32,851 nucleotides of DNA from Actinomycetes bacterium (GCA_021803025.1 JAJZQV010000028.1:1-32851); one strand, 5' to 3'; positions 8,574 through 17,993 are shown, numbered from the stretch's first letter. Made by a program: numbers and translations. The notes: generated from the letters alone by a model not told the origin.

Positions 8574-9386
8574 TCACGCCCAGATGCGCGGCTTCGTACG
8601 AGCGACGTCCCGGTCGGGGTCGGTGCGCTCCCAGAGGCGCCGCCACGCCGGAAGGGACCGGACGAGCGGCGACGACACCTGGCCGCTGACGACCTGCCAC
8701 CACGTCGCGTCGTCCTCCGCGAGGAGGTCCCCGACCTCGTCGAAAGCCCGCTGCGCGACGGTGACGGGGTTGTCGTCGAGGATCTCCTCGCCGTACCGCA
8801 CCAGCACCTCGTCGACCGTCCGCGGGGTCGGCAGCCTCGTCGGCGCCTCGGGGTTGACCGCGAGCCGGCGGACGACGACGGGGACGACCGGCCGGCCGTA
8901 CCGGGTCGCCAGCTGCGCCGCCTTCGCGACGACGTCGGCGGCCGCCGCGGAGGCGAAGTCCGTGACGACGAGCACGCTGCGCCCGTGCGACAGCGCCTTG
9001 GGGATGCGGGTCGTGACGACCTTCCACGAGGCGGGGATCGACTCGAGGAGCACCGCGAGGTCAGCACCGGACTCGACGTGCGCCAGGGCCACCCTGGCCT
9101 CCGCGGACCGGCTCGACAGCCCGGTCACCTCGACCTTCACGCGCTTGAGCCACCCCACGAGGGGGTCTCGCAGCGAGGCGCGCACCGGTACGGGCAGCAC
9201 GCTCCGGCTCTGCTGAGCGGGCAGCCGCTGAACGTCGCCCGGCCGGGTGGCGCCCCGTCCCCACCGCCAGCCGCGTGTGACGAGCCGCACGTCGCGACCG
9301 AAGCCCTTGAACGGGTTGTGAAGCGTCGCGGGGCGGGGCCGATGGGCCGCCCGAGGGTCCGCCCACGACGCGAACTCCCGCGTCAT
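8574..9386 (-). CDS. PlsC-like protein, acyltransferase motifs degenerate
   Basis: 270 residues; the ATG at 9386 overlaps the LarA-like gene stop by 4 nt (ATGA). I do not recognise a named family with certainty. The order of pieces resembles a 1-acyl-glycerol-3-phosphate acyltransferase: VKVEVTGLSSRS, then LAHVESGADLAVLLESIP (residues 101–118), then ALSHGRSVLVVTDFASAA (131–148), then YGRPVVPVVVRRL (163–175). In true PlsC these positions hold NHxSxxD and FPEGTRS. Here the first is H103-x5-D109, one residue longer than HX4D, and the FPEGT block is absent. It may be a non-catalytic or altered acyltransferase, or unrelated. The upstream neighbours (acyl reductase–HAD fusion) support a lipid context. 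Confidence 0.5.
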   Translation of the reverse strand: MTREFASWADPRAAHRPRPATLHNPFKGFGRDVRLVTRGWRWGRGATRPGDVQRLPAQQSRSVLPVPVRASLRDPLVGWLKRVKVEVTGLSSRSAEARVALAHVESGADLAVLLESIPASWKVVTTRIPKALSHGRSVLVVTDFASAAAADVVAKAAQLATRYGRPVVPVVVRRLAVNPEAPTRLPTPRTVDEVLVRYGEEILDDNPVTVAQRAFDEVGDLLAEDDATWWQVVSGQVSSPLVRSLPAWRRLWERTDPDRDVARTKPRIWA

Positions 9387-10903
9387 GAGACAGCCACCTG
9401 CACACCGACGGCGTCACGGAGGTACGTGATCGCGGGCCTCCTGCCCAGGCGCGTCGAGGCGATCTCCAGCGCGTCCTGGTACGTCGTGGCGGCCCGGAAC
9501 CCCATCACCTCGGCGGTGCGACGGTTCGCGCCCACGAAGACCACGTCGCCGAGCGCTGCGATCGCCGGCTGCAGGTCGAACCACTGATGGAACGCGTGCA
9601 GGGGATGGTAGGCGCCGCGCTGCCTGTACAGGTCGGTGTACCAGGGGTCCGAGGCGAACCTCGGCAGGAAGCGGGCCACGATCTCCGCGGGGTCGCTCGT
9701 CTCGGGGAGCACCTCGGCGATCATGTCGGCCGCCGCGCCGTGGTGGCGGGTGGAGAACCTGTCGCCCAGGGGGTGGAACGCGATGACGGCACCGCCCTCG
9801 CGGACGACGGGCGTCTCCGACGACAGCCCGTACGCGTGACGCAGCACCCACCAGGCCGCCCCCAGCGGGCTGCCGTCACCGTCGGGCGCTGCGGCGTGGA
9901 CGGGCGGGACGCCGGTGACGAGGATGTCGGCCGGGCCTTTGACGGCCACCTTCTGGTGCGCGGCGAGCCGCGCCTGTGCCGAGGCCCGCACGCCCTCGAC
10001 CGACCCGGAGAAGGCGCCGAGAACGGGGTACGCGACGGGACGCGAGTACAGGAGACGGCCCGCCTGTACGGGCGCGGTGGCGAGAGCCCGGCGGCCGGCC
10101 AGGTACGCCGCCTGGTCCTTGACCGACCACTCCCACTCCCGCGCCGACAGGAACCGGAGGGGGCCGCTGTAGGAGGGCTGGCCGAGGACGACGGCGACGG
10201 CCATCGCCTGGACCCGGTCGGCGACGGCGCGGCGGATGGGAGCGGGATCGCCGTTCCATCCGTACGCCAGGTCGATCGTCTCCGCGGCGGCAAGGCCCGA
10301 GGTGAACTCGTCCCACCCGGCGTGCTCCGCGCTCGTCACGACGCTCACGTGGACCACAAGGTCCGACTCGACGACGCGCCGGTTGAACCGGATCTGGTCG
10401 CCCCCGTCCGACTCCCCGATCGTCGCGAGGGCCGAGTCGTCGCTCGCATCGTGGCTCGTCAGCCGGGGGTCTCCGGCGAAGCTCCGGCTCACCCTCTCCC
10501 CGAGCAGGCGGCGCATGTCCTCCGGCCCGAGCCGGCGGCGGAGGCCTGTCGCCGCGACGAGGACGACGTCGTCGACGCCCGCACCCGCCGCTGCGGTGAG
10601 AAGCTGCTCGACCACGGCGCGCCGCGGGTCGTCGGCGGACGAGGGGGCGAGCGCCGAGATGTCGGCGAACGTGATCGTGAGACGCATCCCCGGGTACAGC
10701 CGCGCGGCGAACGGCGTGCCGTCGACGGGCTCGGCGAGCGCGTCGGCGGTGGCCGCGACCGCGTCACCCCAGGGCTGCCCATCCGGTGGGTACACGATCT
10801 GGGTGCCGAGCGCGAACCGCTCGAGCCGTACGTCGGAGGCCGACCGTACGAGGGTGGGTGGAGTGCGCTCGTCGACCTCGAGGGCGAAACCTGGACGTGA
10901 CAC
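9383..10903 (-). CDS. LarA-like (DUF2088-type) protein without key LarA residues
   Basis: 506 residues. The first ~215 follow the nickel-pincer lactate racemase (LarA) layout: RLTITFADISALAP at the DxTRP position (residues 74–87), DDVVLVAATGLRRRLGPEDM (111–130) at the ATGxHR loop, SHDASDDSALATIG (150–163), and FNRRVVESDLVVHVSVV (173–189). The residues that define LarA catalysis are changed: Arg replaces the loop His (ATGLRRR), and HAGWDEFTSGLA (194–205) stands where LarA has GGxKxxxPG with the cofactor-binding Lys. The C-terminal half is less familiar. The GTG at 10903 has TAAGGAG, overlapping the upstream stop, 5 nt away. It sits between the FAR–HAD and PlsC-like genes. Function unknown; racemase activity is unlikely. 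Confidence 0.65.
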   Translation of the reverse strand: MSRPGFALEVDERTPPTLVRSASDVRLERFALGTQIVYPPDGQPWGDAVAATADALAEPVDGTPFAARLYPGMRLTITFADISALAPSSADDPRRAVVEQLLTAAAGAGVDDVVLVAATGLRRRLGPEDMRRLLGERVSRSFAGDPRLTSHDASDDSALATIGESDGGDQIRFNRRVVESDLVVHVSVVTSAEHAGWDEFTSGLAAAETIDLAYGWNGDPAPIRRAVADRVQAMAVAVVLGQPSYSGPLRFLSAREWEWSVKDQAAYLAGRRALATAPVQAGRLLYSRPVAYPVLGAFSGSVEGVRASAQARLAAHQKVAVKGPADILVTGVPPVHAAAPDGDGSPLGAAWWVLRHAYGLSSETPVVREGGAVIAFHPLGDRFSTRHHGAAADMIAEVLPETSDPAEIVARFLPRFASDPWYTDLYRQRGAYHPLHAFHQWFDLQPAIAALGDVVFVGANRRTAEVMGFRAATTYQDALEIASTRLGRRPAITYLRDAVGVQVAVS

Positions 10904-10912
10904 GAAAGCTCC

Positions 10913-13270
10913 TTAGGACGGGAGGATCCAGCGCGGGGCCGGTGAGTAGACGGACCATTCGACACTCGACCAGCCCGCCTGCCGTGCGGCGCGCTGCAGC
11001 CCGATGTCGGGGTTGACGGCGACGGGGTAGCCGACCGTGCGCAGCATCGGCAGGTCGACGTGGCTGTCGGCGTAGGCGAAGCTCTGGGAGAGGTCGATGC
11101 CGTGGAGCTGGGCGTAGTGGCGCAGCCAGGCCGAGCGGGACTCCCCCACCATGGGCGGTCCGGTGAGGAACCCCGTGCATGTGCCCTGCGCGTCAGTGGC
11201 GAGCTCCGCGGCGACAATGACGTCGAAGAGCGGCTCGAGAGGCCTCGTGAGCGGGCGGATCACGCCCGTGATGAGGATCGTCGTGTGACCGGCCGCGCGG
11301 TGCTGTCGGACGCGGCGGATCGCGTCGCTCGACATCCGGTCCAGCATGTGCGGCGCCATCGTCTCCTCGACGAACGCCTCGAGCGCCGCGAGGTCGGCCC
11401 CACGGTACCGGCGGTACACCGAGCGCAGGAACGTGCCGCGGTCTCGCCGCTCCGCCCCGATGTAGCGGGGCAGCTGCGACACGACGCCCGCGAGCTCCTT
11501 GAGCCGACCGCTCACGCTCAGCTCGGGCAGCCGCGCCCACAGGTACGTCTCGAGCACGTTCGTGCTGAGGACCGTGCCGTCGAGGTCGAAGGCCGCCAGG
11601 ACCTTCGGCCGCTCCTCCCCTTCAGGCAGGCGCTTGAGCTCCCGGTACGTGGAGCTGCGCTCCCCGCGGCGGCGACGAGCCGCCTCGAGGCGTCGTACCG
11701 GGTCGGTGATGGAGGGGATGTGGATCCCGACCATGTAGGTGTCCCAGTCGAACGACGCGGAGTCGAACCCCCACGTGGCCACGTCGTCCGGGTGCAGCGA
11801 TCGGTGCAGCGCGAGGGTGCGGTCGTCGACGAAGTGGAGCTCCGACTGCAGGTACTCGGAGTACAGCGACAGGTACTTGCGCAGGAACGTGAGCTGGCTG
11901 CCGCCCCGGTCGAGCTTGGCGGCGAGGCCTCGTGTCGTGGGGCTGCGCGGGACGTACGTGAGCGCCCGCTCGGCAACACCGTGCAGCACCTCGGTCGCCT
12001 GGAGGAGGCGCTGGACGGGGGCGGCGCCCGGGAACTCCCACAGCGCGAGCTTCGCCGACTGCTGCCCCGTGCCGTACGGGTGCTCGGAGAAGTAGCGGTG
12101 GACGAGCTCGAAGATCCCGCGGAAGGTCAAGGGGTTTCGCGCCCCGGAGGCCGAGTGGTAGTACTGCGGCGCCCCTACCTCCGGCTCGGTGGCACAGACG
12201 GCGAGGATCGCGTTGACGACCATGTCGCACGGGATGATGTCGATGACGGCGTCGGGGGAGGCGGGGAACTCGGGGAGGTTGCCCCGGCCGTAGGCGAGGA
12301 TGATCGGGTCGGCCATCTTGAAGCCCTCTATCCACCCCGGGTACGGGTGGACGAGGCTGGACTCGACGATCGCGGGCCGCACCACGGAGACCTTGATGTC
12401 CTTGCCCACGTCGGCGACGACACGCTCGCCCATCGCCTTCGCGAAGGTGTAGACGTCGGTCCAGCCGAGCGAGCGGGCCCGCTCCGTACCTGCCGCGACC
12501 AGCTGCGCGGTGACCCACTCCTTGCGGCGCGCCTCGGTGTCCTCGGCGGTCGTAAGGAAGCCGGCCTGCCGGTGCAGCTTCTCGGCCTGCTTGCGGAGCT
12601 TGGTGAGCTGCGACGCCGTTCGCGACTGGGCCTCGATGAGGTCCTTCATCGCGAGCGCCGCGCGCATCTCGGCGTTGTAGTCGACGTCGTGCGAGTGGGC
12701 CGCCTCCGGGATCGCCCCTCGGCGACGGCCCGCCGTGTAGGCCGTGGAGACGTGCACGTAGTGGGGGATGCGCTCGAGCCCGTCCGGTCCGCTCACCGAC
12801 TCGATGAGGCGTGTGAGCAGCGCCTTCGTCCCGACGACGTTGGTGAGGAACGCCTGGTCGATCGGCGGGTCGAAGGACACGTCGCCCGCACAGTGGAGGA
12901 GGACGTCGATGTCGCGCGGCAGCTCGGGAACGTTCGGCAGGTCGCCTTCGATGACCTCGATGCGCTGCTCGACGAGCTGGTTGGCGCCGCCCGCCGCCTC
13001 CCGTACCCCGGCGAAGATCTGCTTCTTGACGAGGGAGACCACGCGTTCCCGGGCCGACGACGAGCCCTTGCGTCGCACGAGCACGCCGACCTTCGTGTCG
13101 GGCAGCTCCGCGAGGACCTTCCACAGGATCTGCTCGCCGATGAAGCCGGTGACACCGGTCATGACGATCTTCTTGCCCGCGAGGAGATCTGCGAGCTTGC
13201 CGTCGAGCAGCGGCGGCGGGTCGGTCGGGAGGTGCTCCGAGCGGAAGGCCGCGGCCGGTGCCGCCGTCAC
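10913..13270 (-). CDS. Fatty acyl-CoA/ACP reductase–HAD-IB phosphatase fusion
   Basis: 785 residues. The GTG at 13270 overlaps the hisA stop by 4 nt (GTGA) and has GGGGAG upstream; the longer open frame further upstream is a hisA shadow. Residues ~28–400 are an extended SDR reductase of the male-sterility/FAR type: [11 protein letters not shown] (37–47, NADPH loop), VHVSTAY (172–178) and catalytic Y274-x3-K278. Residues ~400–530 are FAR C-terminal-like. Residues ~557–785 are a HAD-IB phosphatase: FDLDGT (D562, D564), motif II ILITGV, and [11 protein letters not shown] (D735, D739). The motif III Lys appears replaced (GESRSAWLR). FARs reduce fatty acyl thioesters to aldehydes or alcohols. HAD-IB domains are often joined to PlsC acyltransferases, and here a PlsC-like gene lies two genes downstream. 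Confidence 0.8.
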   Translation of the reverse strand: MTAAPAAAFRSEHLPTDPPPLLDGKLADLLAGKKIVMTGVTGFIGEQILWKVLAELPDTKVGVLVRRKGSSSARERVVSLVKKQIFAGVREAAGGANQLVEQRIEVIEGDLPNVPELPRDIDVLLHCAGDVSFDPPIDQAFLTNVVGTKALLTRLIESVSGPDGLERIPHYVHVSTAYTAGRRRGAIPEAAHSHDVDYNAEMRAALAMKDLIEAQSRTASQLTKLRKQAEKLHRQAGFLTTAEDTEARRKEWVTAQLVAAGTERARSLGWTDVYTFAKAMGERVVADVGKDIKVSVVRPAIVESSLVHPYPGWIEGFKMADPIILAYGRGNLPEFPASPDAVIDIIPCDMVVNAILAVCATEPEVGAPQYYHSASGARNPLTFRGIFELVHRYFSEHPYGTGQQSAKLALWEFPGAAPVQRLLQATEVLHGVAERALTYVPRSPTTRGLAAKLDRGGSQLTFLRKYLSLYSEYLQSELHFVDDRTLALHRSLHPDDVATWGFDSASFDWDTYMVGIHIPSITDPVRRLEAARRRRGERSSTYRELKRLPEGEERPKVLAAFDLDGTVLSTNVLETYLWARLPELSVSGRLKELAGVVSQLPRYIGAERRDRGTFLRSVYRRYRGADLAALEAFVEETMAPHMLDRMSSDAIRRVRQHRAAGHTTILITGVIRPLTRPLEPLFDVIVAAELATDAQGTCTGFLTGPPMVGESRSAWLRHYAQLHGIDLSQSFAYADSHVDLPMLRTVGYPVAVNPDIGLQRAARQAGWSSVEWSVYSPAPRWILPS

Positions 13271-14010
13271 TGTGCGCTCCCCGCGTGGCCGCGGGTCACC
13301 GCGAGGGCGTCGCTGAGGGTGAAGCTCCCCACGTACAGCGCCGTACCGATGATCGCGCCCTCCACGCCGAGCGGTACGAGGTCCATCAGCGCGCGGAGGT
13401 CGTCGAGGGACGAGATGCCGCCCGACGCCACGACCTTGGCGTCGGTGCGGGCGCAGATCTCCTTGAGGAGCGTGATGTTCGGGCCGGTGAGCATGCCGTC
13501 GCTCGCGACGTCCGTGACCACGAACCGCGCACAGCCCGCCTCCGTGAGCCGGGCCAGGGTCTCGTACACGTCGCCGCCCTCCCGGGTCCAGCCGCGAGCC
13601 GCCAGCCTGGTCCCCCGGACATCCAGACCGATCGCGACCCGGTCGCCGTACGAGGCGATGACGTCCACGCACCAGTCCGGGTTCTCGAGAGCCGCGGTCC
13701 CGATGTTCACCCGGCGGCAGCCGGTGGCCAGCGCCCGTTCCAGGCTTGCGTCGTCGCGGATGCCACCGGAGAGCTCGACCTGTACGTTCATGGCGCCGAC
13801 GATCTCAGCGATGACCTCGGCGTTCGAGCCGCGGCCGAACGCCGCGTCCAGGTCGACGAGATGGATCCACTCGGCCCCGTCTCTCTCCCAGCGCTGGGCC
13901 GCGGCGAGCGGCTCGCCGAACACCTTCTCCGATCCCGCCACCCCCTGCACCAGCTGGACGGCCTGGCCGTTCTGCACGTCGACGGCGGGCAACAGTACGA
14001 GCGACTCCAC
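13267..14010 (-). CDS. priA: Phosphoribosyl isomerase (HisA / PriA)
   Basis: 247 residues, a (βα)8 barrel. It isomerises ProFAR in histidine synthesis; in many actinobacteria the same enzyme (PriA) also does the TrpF step of tryptophan synthesis. The first Asp is in [15 protein letters not shown], the second in [15 protein letters not shown]. The phosphate loops are [10 protein letters not shown] and [22 protein letters not shown] resembles PriA, so dual function is likely but not proven here. The GTG start at 14010 follows TAGGGT by 6 nt, a leaderless layout. It is separated from hisH by a 296-bp repeat-bearing gap and overlaps the acyl reductase gene downstream, so it heads that unit; hisF is not next to it. 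Confidence 0.93.
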   Translation of the reverse strand: MESLVLLPAVDVQNGQAVQLVQGVAGSEKVFGEPLAAAQRWERDGAEWIHLVDLDAAFGRGSNAEVIAEIVGAMNVQVELSGGIRDDASLERALATGCRRVNIGTAALENPDWCVDVIASYGDRVAIGLDVRGTRLAARGWTREGGDVYETLARLTEAGCARFVVTDVASDGMLTGPNITLLKEICARTDAKVVASGGISSLDDLRALMDLVPLGVEGAIIGTALYVGSFTLSDALAVTRGHAGSAQ

Positions 14011-14016
14011 GCCGGA

Positions 14017-14022
14017 ACCCTA
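14017..14022 (-). promoter_or_regulatory. Candidate -10 box for hisA (leaderless)
   Basis: TAGGGT on the minus strand, exactly 6 nt before the GTG. Initiation 7 nt downstream would start the mRNA at the start codon. The same spacing is seen before hisD. Confidence 0.4.
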
Positions 14023-14108
14023 CCCGAGGGGAAGGGGCCGCCCTAGCGCTCGAGGACGCGAGACCGATGATCTTGACGAAGTGGGCCTGGCGGGGATGAG
14101 GCCTGACT

Positions 14109-14280
14109 CCGACTCCCGCGCCGACGTGGTTATGGGACTGGTCGCTCCCGCGTCCGAGCCTGACTCCCGTGATGCTGTGGTTATGAGGCCTCGGGATCGG
14201 GTCCATAACCACCGCGTCACGGAAGTCAGCCGGGTCGAGCTCCTGACCGGCCCCCATAACCACCCATCCACGGGAGTCAG
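14109..14280. repeat. Symmetric array of four ~26-nt repeats (two direct, two inverted)
   Basis: The unit reads CTGACTCCCG, 7 variable nt, then GTGGTTATG. Plus-strand copies: 14109–14134 and 14160–14185. Minus-strand copies: 14204–14229 and 14255–14280. Within each pair the offset is 51 nt, and both pairs are centred on 14194.5, so the array is one large imperfect inverted repeat with ~86-nt arms. The two ends of the unit are conserved (at most one change each) while the 7-nt middle varies. It fills the hisH–hisA gap and contains no credible gene. It could be a protein-binding array, a cruciform or RNA hairpin, or a small dispersed element. I do not recognise it. Confidence 0.85.
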
Positions 14281-14306
14281 CACCTCGGGGGCCGCTCGCT
14301 TCCCTG

Positions 14307-14933
14307 TTACAGGGTCGCCAGCCAGTTGCGGAGCAGCCGACCCCCTGCAGGCCCGGACTTCTCCGGGTGGAACTGCGTCGACCAGACCGGACCCCACTCG
14401 ACCGCCGAGACGAAGTCGGCGTCCTCGTGGCGCGTCCACGTCGCCTGGGCCCCCTCGGGCAGGTCGGACGCCGAGAGTGCCGCGTACGAGTGCACGAAGT
14501 AGAAGCGCTCCCCCGTCACGCCGTCGAACATGCGGGTGCCCGGCGGGGTCCGCACCTCGTTCCAGCCCATGTGGGGCAGCCGGATGGCCTTCAGCTGCGT
14601 CACGAGGCCCGGGTAGACGCCGCAGCCGTCGACCATCTCGCCGTGCTCGTCGCCGCGGGCGAAGAGGACCTGGTGCCCGACGCAGATGCCCAGAACGGGG
14701 CGTTGCGACGCGACCCGGTCGGCAACGATCCGGTCACCGCGCACTGACACGAGCCCGGCCATGCACGCGGCGAAGGCACCGACGCCTGGTACGACCAGAC
14801 CGTCTGCCGACTCGGCCACTGCGGGATCCGTCGTGAGGACGACCTGCGCGCCGGCCTCGGCGAGCGCCCGCGTCGCCGAGTGCAGGTTTCCGGAGCCGTA
14901 GTCGAGGACGGCCACGCGAGGCGACACCGTCAC
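14307..14933 (-). CDS. hisH: Imidazole glycerol phosphate synthase, glutaminase subunit
   Basis: 208 residues from the GTG at 14933, which overlaps the hisB stop by 4 nt (GTGA). A GTG two codons later is also possible. HisH releases ammonia from glutamine for HisF. Class I amidotransferase features: [13 protein letters not shown] at the N-terminus, [15 protein letters not shown], the nucleophile in [19 protein letters not shown], and the His-Glu pair in [12 protein letters not shown]. Its partner HisF is not in this window. It is the last gene of the hisDCBH run; downstream lies the repeat array. Confidence 0.95.
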   Translation of the reverse strand: MTVSPRVAVLDYGSGNLHSATRALAEAGAQVVLTTDPAVAESADGLVVPGVGAFAACMAGLVSVRGDRIVADRVASQRPVLGICVGHQVLFARGDEHGEMVDGCGVYPGLVTQLKAIRLPHMGWNEVRTPPGTRMFDGVTGERFYFVHSYAALSASDLPEGAQATWTRHEDADFVSAVEWGPVWSTQFHPEKSGPAGGRLLRNWLATL

Positions 14934-15541
14934 AGGGCGCCCTTCGTCGACGGCACACCCGTCACCCTCGGGTCGGGCTCGACCGCCGCACGGAGAGCGC
15001 GCGCCAGCGCCTTGTACTGCGCCTCCGCGATGTGGTGCGGGTCTCGCCCCGAGATGAGCGTGAGGTGGACGCACAGTCCCGCGTTCATCGCCAGTGACTC
15101 CACGACGTGCCGGGTCATCGAGCCCGCGTAGGCGACACCCGACCCGGCGATCCGGACGAACTCGTACCCGGCGGGCTCGCCGGAGCAGACCACGTACGGG
15201 CGGCCGGCGACGTCGACGACGCACGAGGCCAGAGCCTCGTCGAGCGGCACTTTCGCGTCCCCGAACCGCCGGATGCCCTTCTTGTCCCCGAGCGCCTCAC
15301 GGATCGCCTGGCCGAGCGCGATGGCGGTGTCCTCCACGCTGTGGTGCCCGTCGATGTGCACGTCGCCCGTCGTGGTGATCGTCATGTCGATGAGCGAGTG
15401 GCGGCTCAGCGCCGTGAGCATGTGGTCGTAGAAGCCGACCCCCGTGGAGATCGACGACGTGCCCGTACCGTCGAGGTCGACCTCGACGGACACGCTCGAC
15501 TCGCTGGTGGTCCGCTCGACCTTGGCGCGGCGGCTGCTCAT
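14930..15541 (-). CDS. hisB: Imidazoleglycerol-phosphate dehydratase
   Basis: 203 residues, single-domain type as in most bacteria other than enterobacteria. It dehydrates IGP to imidazole acetol phosphate. Manganese-binding motifs are visible: [30 protein letters not shown] and [12 protein letters not shown], with [17 protein letters not shown] near the end. The ATG at 15541 overlaps the hisC stop by 4 nt (ATGA), and its own stop overlaps hisH (GTGA). A longer frame into hisC is rejected. Confidence 0.96.
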   Translation of the reverse strand: MSSRRAKVERTTSESSVSVEVDLDGTGTSSISTGVGFYDHMLTALSRHSLIDMTITTTGDVHIDGHHSVEDTAIALGQAIREALGDKKGIRRFGDAKVPLDEALASCVVDVAGRPYVVCSGEPAGYEFVRIAGSGVAYAGSMTRHVVESLAMNAGLCVHLTLISGRDPHHIAEAQYKALARALRAAVEPDPRVTGVPSTKGAL

Positions 15542-16653
15542 GACTCCCCTTCCAGGCGCGGGGCTCCCTCGGCGAGGACCTCCGCGAACGCGGCGTAGAA
15601 CCGCTCCATCTCCTCCGGCGTGCCGGCGGACACCCGAAGGTATCCGGCGGGACCCGTCTCCCGCACCAGTACCCCTCGGTCCAGCAGCCGCTGCCACACA
15701 TCATGCCGGTCGGCGAAGCGCCCGAACAGGCAGAAGTTCGCGTCCGACGGGACGACCTCGACCCCCAGCGCCGGCAGGCGGACGAGTGCCTCGTCGCGGA
15801 CCCGGCGCAGCACGTCCACCTGGCCCAGCATCTCGTCCGCGTTCCGCAGCGCGACGAGCGCGAGCGCCTGCGACTGGGCGGAGAGGTGGTACGGGAGACG
15901 CACGATCCGCAGGGCGTCGACCACCGCCGGGTTCGCCGCGAGATAGCCGAGGCGGCCGCCGGCGAACGCGAACGCCTTGCTCATCGTCCGGCTCACGACG
16001 AGGTTGCCGTGGTTGGCGAGCAGGTCGAGAGCCGTCTGCTCGGGGTGGCTCGCGAACTCCTGGTACGCCTCGTCGACGACGACGATCGCCTCGGTGCCTG
16101 CGACGACGTCGCGGATGACGTCGTGCGGCGTCGGCGTGCCGGTCGGGTTGTTCGGCGTCGTGATGACGACGACGGTGGGATCGTGCTCGGCGATGGCGCT
16201 CAGCACGAGACCCGCGTCGAGCGTGTAGTCCGCGTGCCGAGGCACCGTCACGTACGGGGTGAGCGTGTTGCGCGCGTACTCGGGGTACATCGAGTACGTG
16301 GGCGTGAACGAGAGCACCTTCCGGCCGGGTCCGCCGAACGCGCTGAGCACGTGGACCATGACCTCGTTCGAGCCGTTGGCGGCCCACACCATCTCCGGGC
16401 GGACGCCGTGGCCGAGGTACGAGGCCAGGGCCGTGCGCAGCTCCCACGCCTCCCGGTCCGGGTAGCGGTTCACGGCTCCGGCCGTGTCGATGACCGCATC
16501 GGCCATCTCCCGGCGCACCTTGTCCGACGGTGGGAACGGGTTCTCGTTGACGTTGAGGCACACCGGCACGTCGAGCTGCGGCGCGCCGTAGGGCTTCTCG
16601 CCGACGAGCTCCGGGCGCAGGGGAAGCTCCTCGAGCGTGACGTCGGCCCTCAC
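15538..16653 (-). CDS. hisC: Histidinol-phosphate aminotransferase
   Basis: 371 residues from the GTG at 16653 that overlaps the hisD stop (GTGA). It is a PLP-dependent fold-type I aminotransferase converting imidazole acetol phosphate to histidinol phosphate. Visible: [32 protein letters not shown] (cofactor phosphate region), [22 protein letters not shown], and the Schiff-base Lys in [18 protein letters not shown]-terminal substrate-binding Arg is in [12 protein letters not shown]. Length and order (hisD-C-B) are standard for actinobacteria. The very long frame running back through hisD is a shadow. Confidence 0.95.
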   Translation of the reverse strand: MRADVTLEELPLRPELVGEKPYGAPQLDVPVCLNVNENPFPPSDKVRREMADAVIDTAGAVNRYPDREAWELRTALASYLGHGVRPEMVWAANGSNEVMVHVLSAFGGPGRKVLSFTPTYSMYPEYARNTLTPYVTVPRHADYTLDAGLVLSAIAEHDPTVVVITTPNNPTGTPTPHDVIRDVVAGTEAIVVVDEAYQEFASHPEQTALDLLANHGNLVVSRTMSKAFAFAGGRLGYLAANPAVVDALRIVRLPYHLSAQSQALALVALRNADEMLGQVDVLRRVRDEALVRLPALGVEVVPSDANFCLFGRFADRHDVWQRLLDRGVLVRETGPAGYLRVSAGTPEEMERFYAAFAEVLAEGAPRLEGES

Positions 16654-17951
16654 CGCGGCCTCCGGACGCTCACGGCGTTCGCGTGCGCCGGCAGGTTCTC
16701 GGCGAGCGCGAACCGCTCGACGCCGTCGGCGAGCGCGAGCAGCGCAGCCTCGTCGTAGGCGATGACGTGGACCGTCCGCCGGAAGCTCGCCACGGTGAGG
16801 CCGGACGAGTGACGCGCCGCCGCGGCGGTCGGCAGCACGTGGGTCGACCCGGCCGAGTAGTCCCCGAGCGACACCGGGGCGTACGGCCCGACGAAGATCG
16901 CACCGGCGTTGCGGATCCGCGCGGCGACTCCCGCGGCGTTCGCGGTCTGGATCTCGAGGTGCTCGGCGGCGTAGGCGTCGACGACCTCGATGCCCTGCTC
17001 CAGGTCGCGCACGAGCACGATGCCGGACTGCTCGCCGGTGAGGGCGGTACGGACGCGCTCGGCGTGGAGAGTGGCCGCCGCCATCGGCTCGAGCGCCGCG
17101 TCGACGGCATCCGCGAGCGCGACGGAGTCCGTCACGAGCACCGATCCGGCCATAGGGTCGTGCTCGGCCTGGCTCAGGAGGTCCGCGGCGACGTGTACGG
17201 GGTCGGCCGTCTCGTCCGCGAGCACCGCGATCTCGGTGGGACCGGCTTCGGAGTCGATCCCGACGCGTCCGCGCAGGAGGCGCTTGGCCGCCACGACGTA
17301 GATGTTCCCGGGACCGGTGACGAGGTCGACCTTGGCGCACAGGCCCGCCACCCCGTAGGCGAACATCGCGACGGCCTGCGCGCCTCCGACGGCGTACACC
17401 TCGTCGACCCCGAGCATCCGGCACAGGGCGAGGATGTTCGGGTGCGGCAGCCCCCCGAACCCGCTCTGGGGCGGGCTCGCGACGGCGATCGAGGCGACCT
17501 CGGCCGCCTGAGCCGGAACCACGTTCATGATGACGGAGCTGGCGAGCGGAGCGAGTCCGCCCGGTACGTACAGCCCGACGCGCCCCACGGGTACGAGCCG
17601 CGTGGTCACCGTGGCACCGGGTGCCAGCTCCGTCGTGGGCTCCGGCATCGCCGCCTCGTCGGCGCACACGGCACGGCGCCGCCGGATCGACTCCTCGAAG
17701 GCCGCCCGCAGCTCCGGGTCCAGCCCGGCCAGGGCCGCGTCGAGCTCCTCGGCGGGAACCCGCAGCGAGGCCGGTACGACGTGGTCGAACTTCTCGCTGA
17801 ACCTGCGGAGCGCGGCCTCGCCCTCGGTCGCCACCGCCTCGCAGATCGGTGCGACGGCCGCGACGGCGTGCTCGACGTCGAACTCGGCACGCGGCACGGC
17901 GGTCGCGTAGTCGATGTCACGCACGTCACGGAGGTCGGTTCGTCGAAGCAC
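16650..17951 (-). CDS. hisD: Histidinol dehydrogenase
   Basis: 433 residues. It carries out the last two oxidation steps, from histidinol to histidine, with NAD+ and zinc. Visible motifs: [57 protein letters not shown], the catalytic Glu-His in AAEHLEIQT, and [18 protein letters not shown]. The start is a GTG at 17951. It has almost no ribosome binding site, but TAGACT lies exactly 6 nt before it, so the mRNA is probably leaderless. First gene of the hisDCBH operon. Confidence 0.96.
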   Translation of the reverse strand: MLRRTDLRDVRDIDYATAVPRAEFDVEHAVAAVAPICEAVATEGEAALRRFSEKFDHVVPASLRVPAEELDAALAGLDPELRAAFEESIRRRRAVCADEAAMPEPTTELAPGATVTTRLVPVGRVGLYVPGGLAPLASSVIMNVVPAQAAEVASIAVASPPQSGFGGLPHPNILALCRMLGVDEVYAVGGAQAVAMFAYGVAGLCAKVDLVTGPGNIYVVAAKRLLRGRVGIDSEAGPTEIAVLADETADPVHVAADLLSQAEHDPMAGSVLVTDSVALADAVDAALEPMAAATLHAERVRTALTGEQSGIVLVRDLEQGIEVVDAYAAEHLEIQTANAAGVAARIRNAGAIFVGPYAPVSLGDYSAGSTHVLPTAAAARHSSGLTVASFRRTVHVIAYDEAALLALADGVERFALAENLPAHANAVSVRRPR

Positions 17952-17957
17952 GCCCTG

Positions 17958-17963
17958 AGTCTA
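17958..17963 (-). promoter_or_regulatory. -10 box of hisD (leaderless layout)
   Basis: TAGACT on the minus strand, then 6 nt, then the GTG start codon. Fits the TANNNT consensus and the 7-nt -10 to start-site distance, placing the mRNA 5' end at the start codon. -35 is weak. Confidence 0.5.
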
Positions 17964-17993
17964 TTGAGGTCGCCCGCTCCGGCAGGTGCCGAT

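Noticed and set aside
13805-14263. 152-codon minus-strand frame across the repeat array (recurrent HNH-like residues)
   Set aside because: The recurrence of HNH and VG residues is the translated DNA repeat, and the frame overlaps hisA out of phase. No homology or ribosome binding site.
14109-14280. CRISPR-like array
   Set aside because: Only four copies, half of them inverted, with a variable centre inside the unit and no cas genes nearby.
11060-14836. 1258-codon open frame on the plus strand
   Set aside because: Antisense shadow of the acyl reductase, hisA and hisH genes; Arg/Glu/Val-rich with no family resemblance. Such frames are common in very GC-rich DNA.
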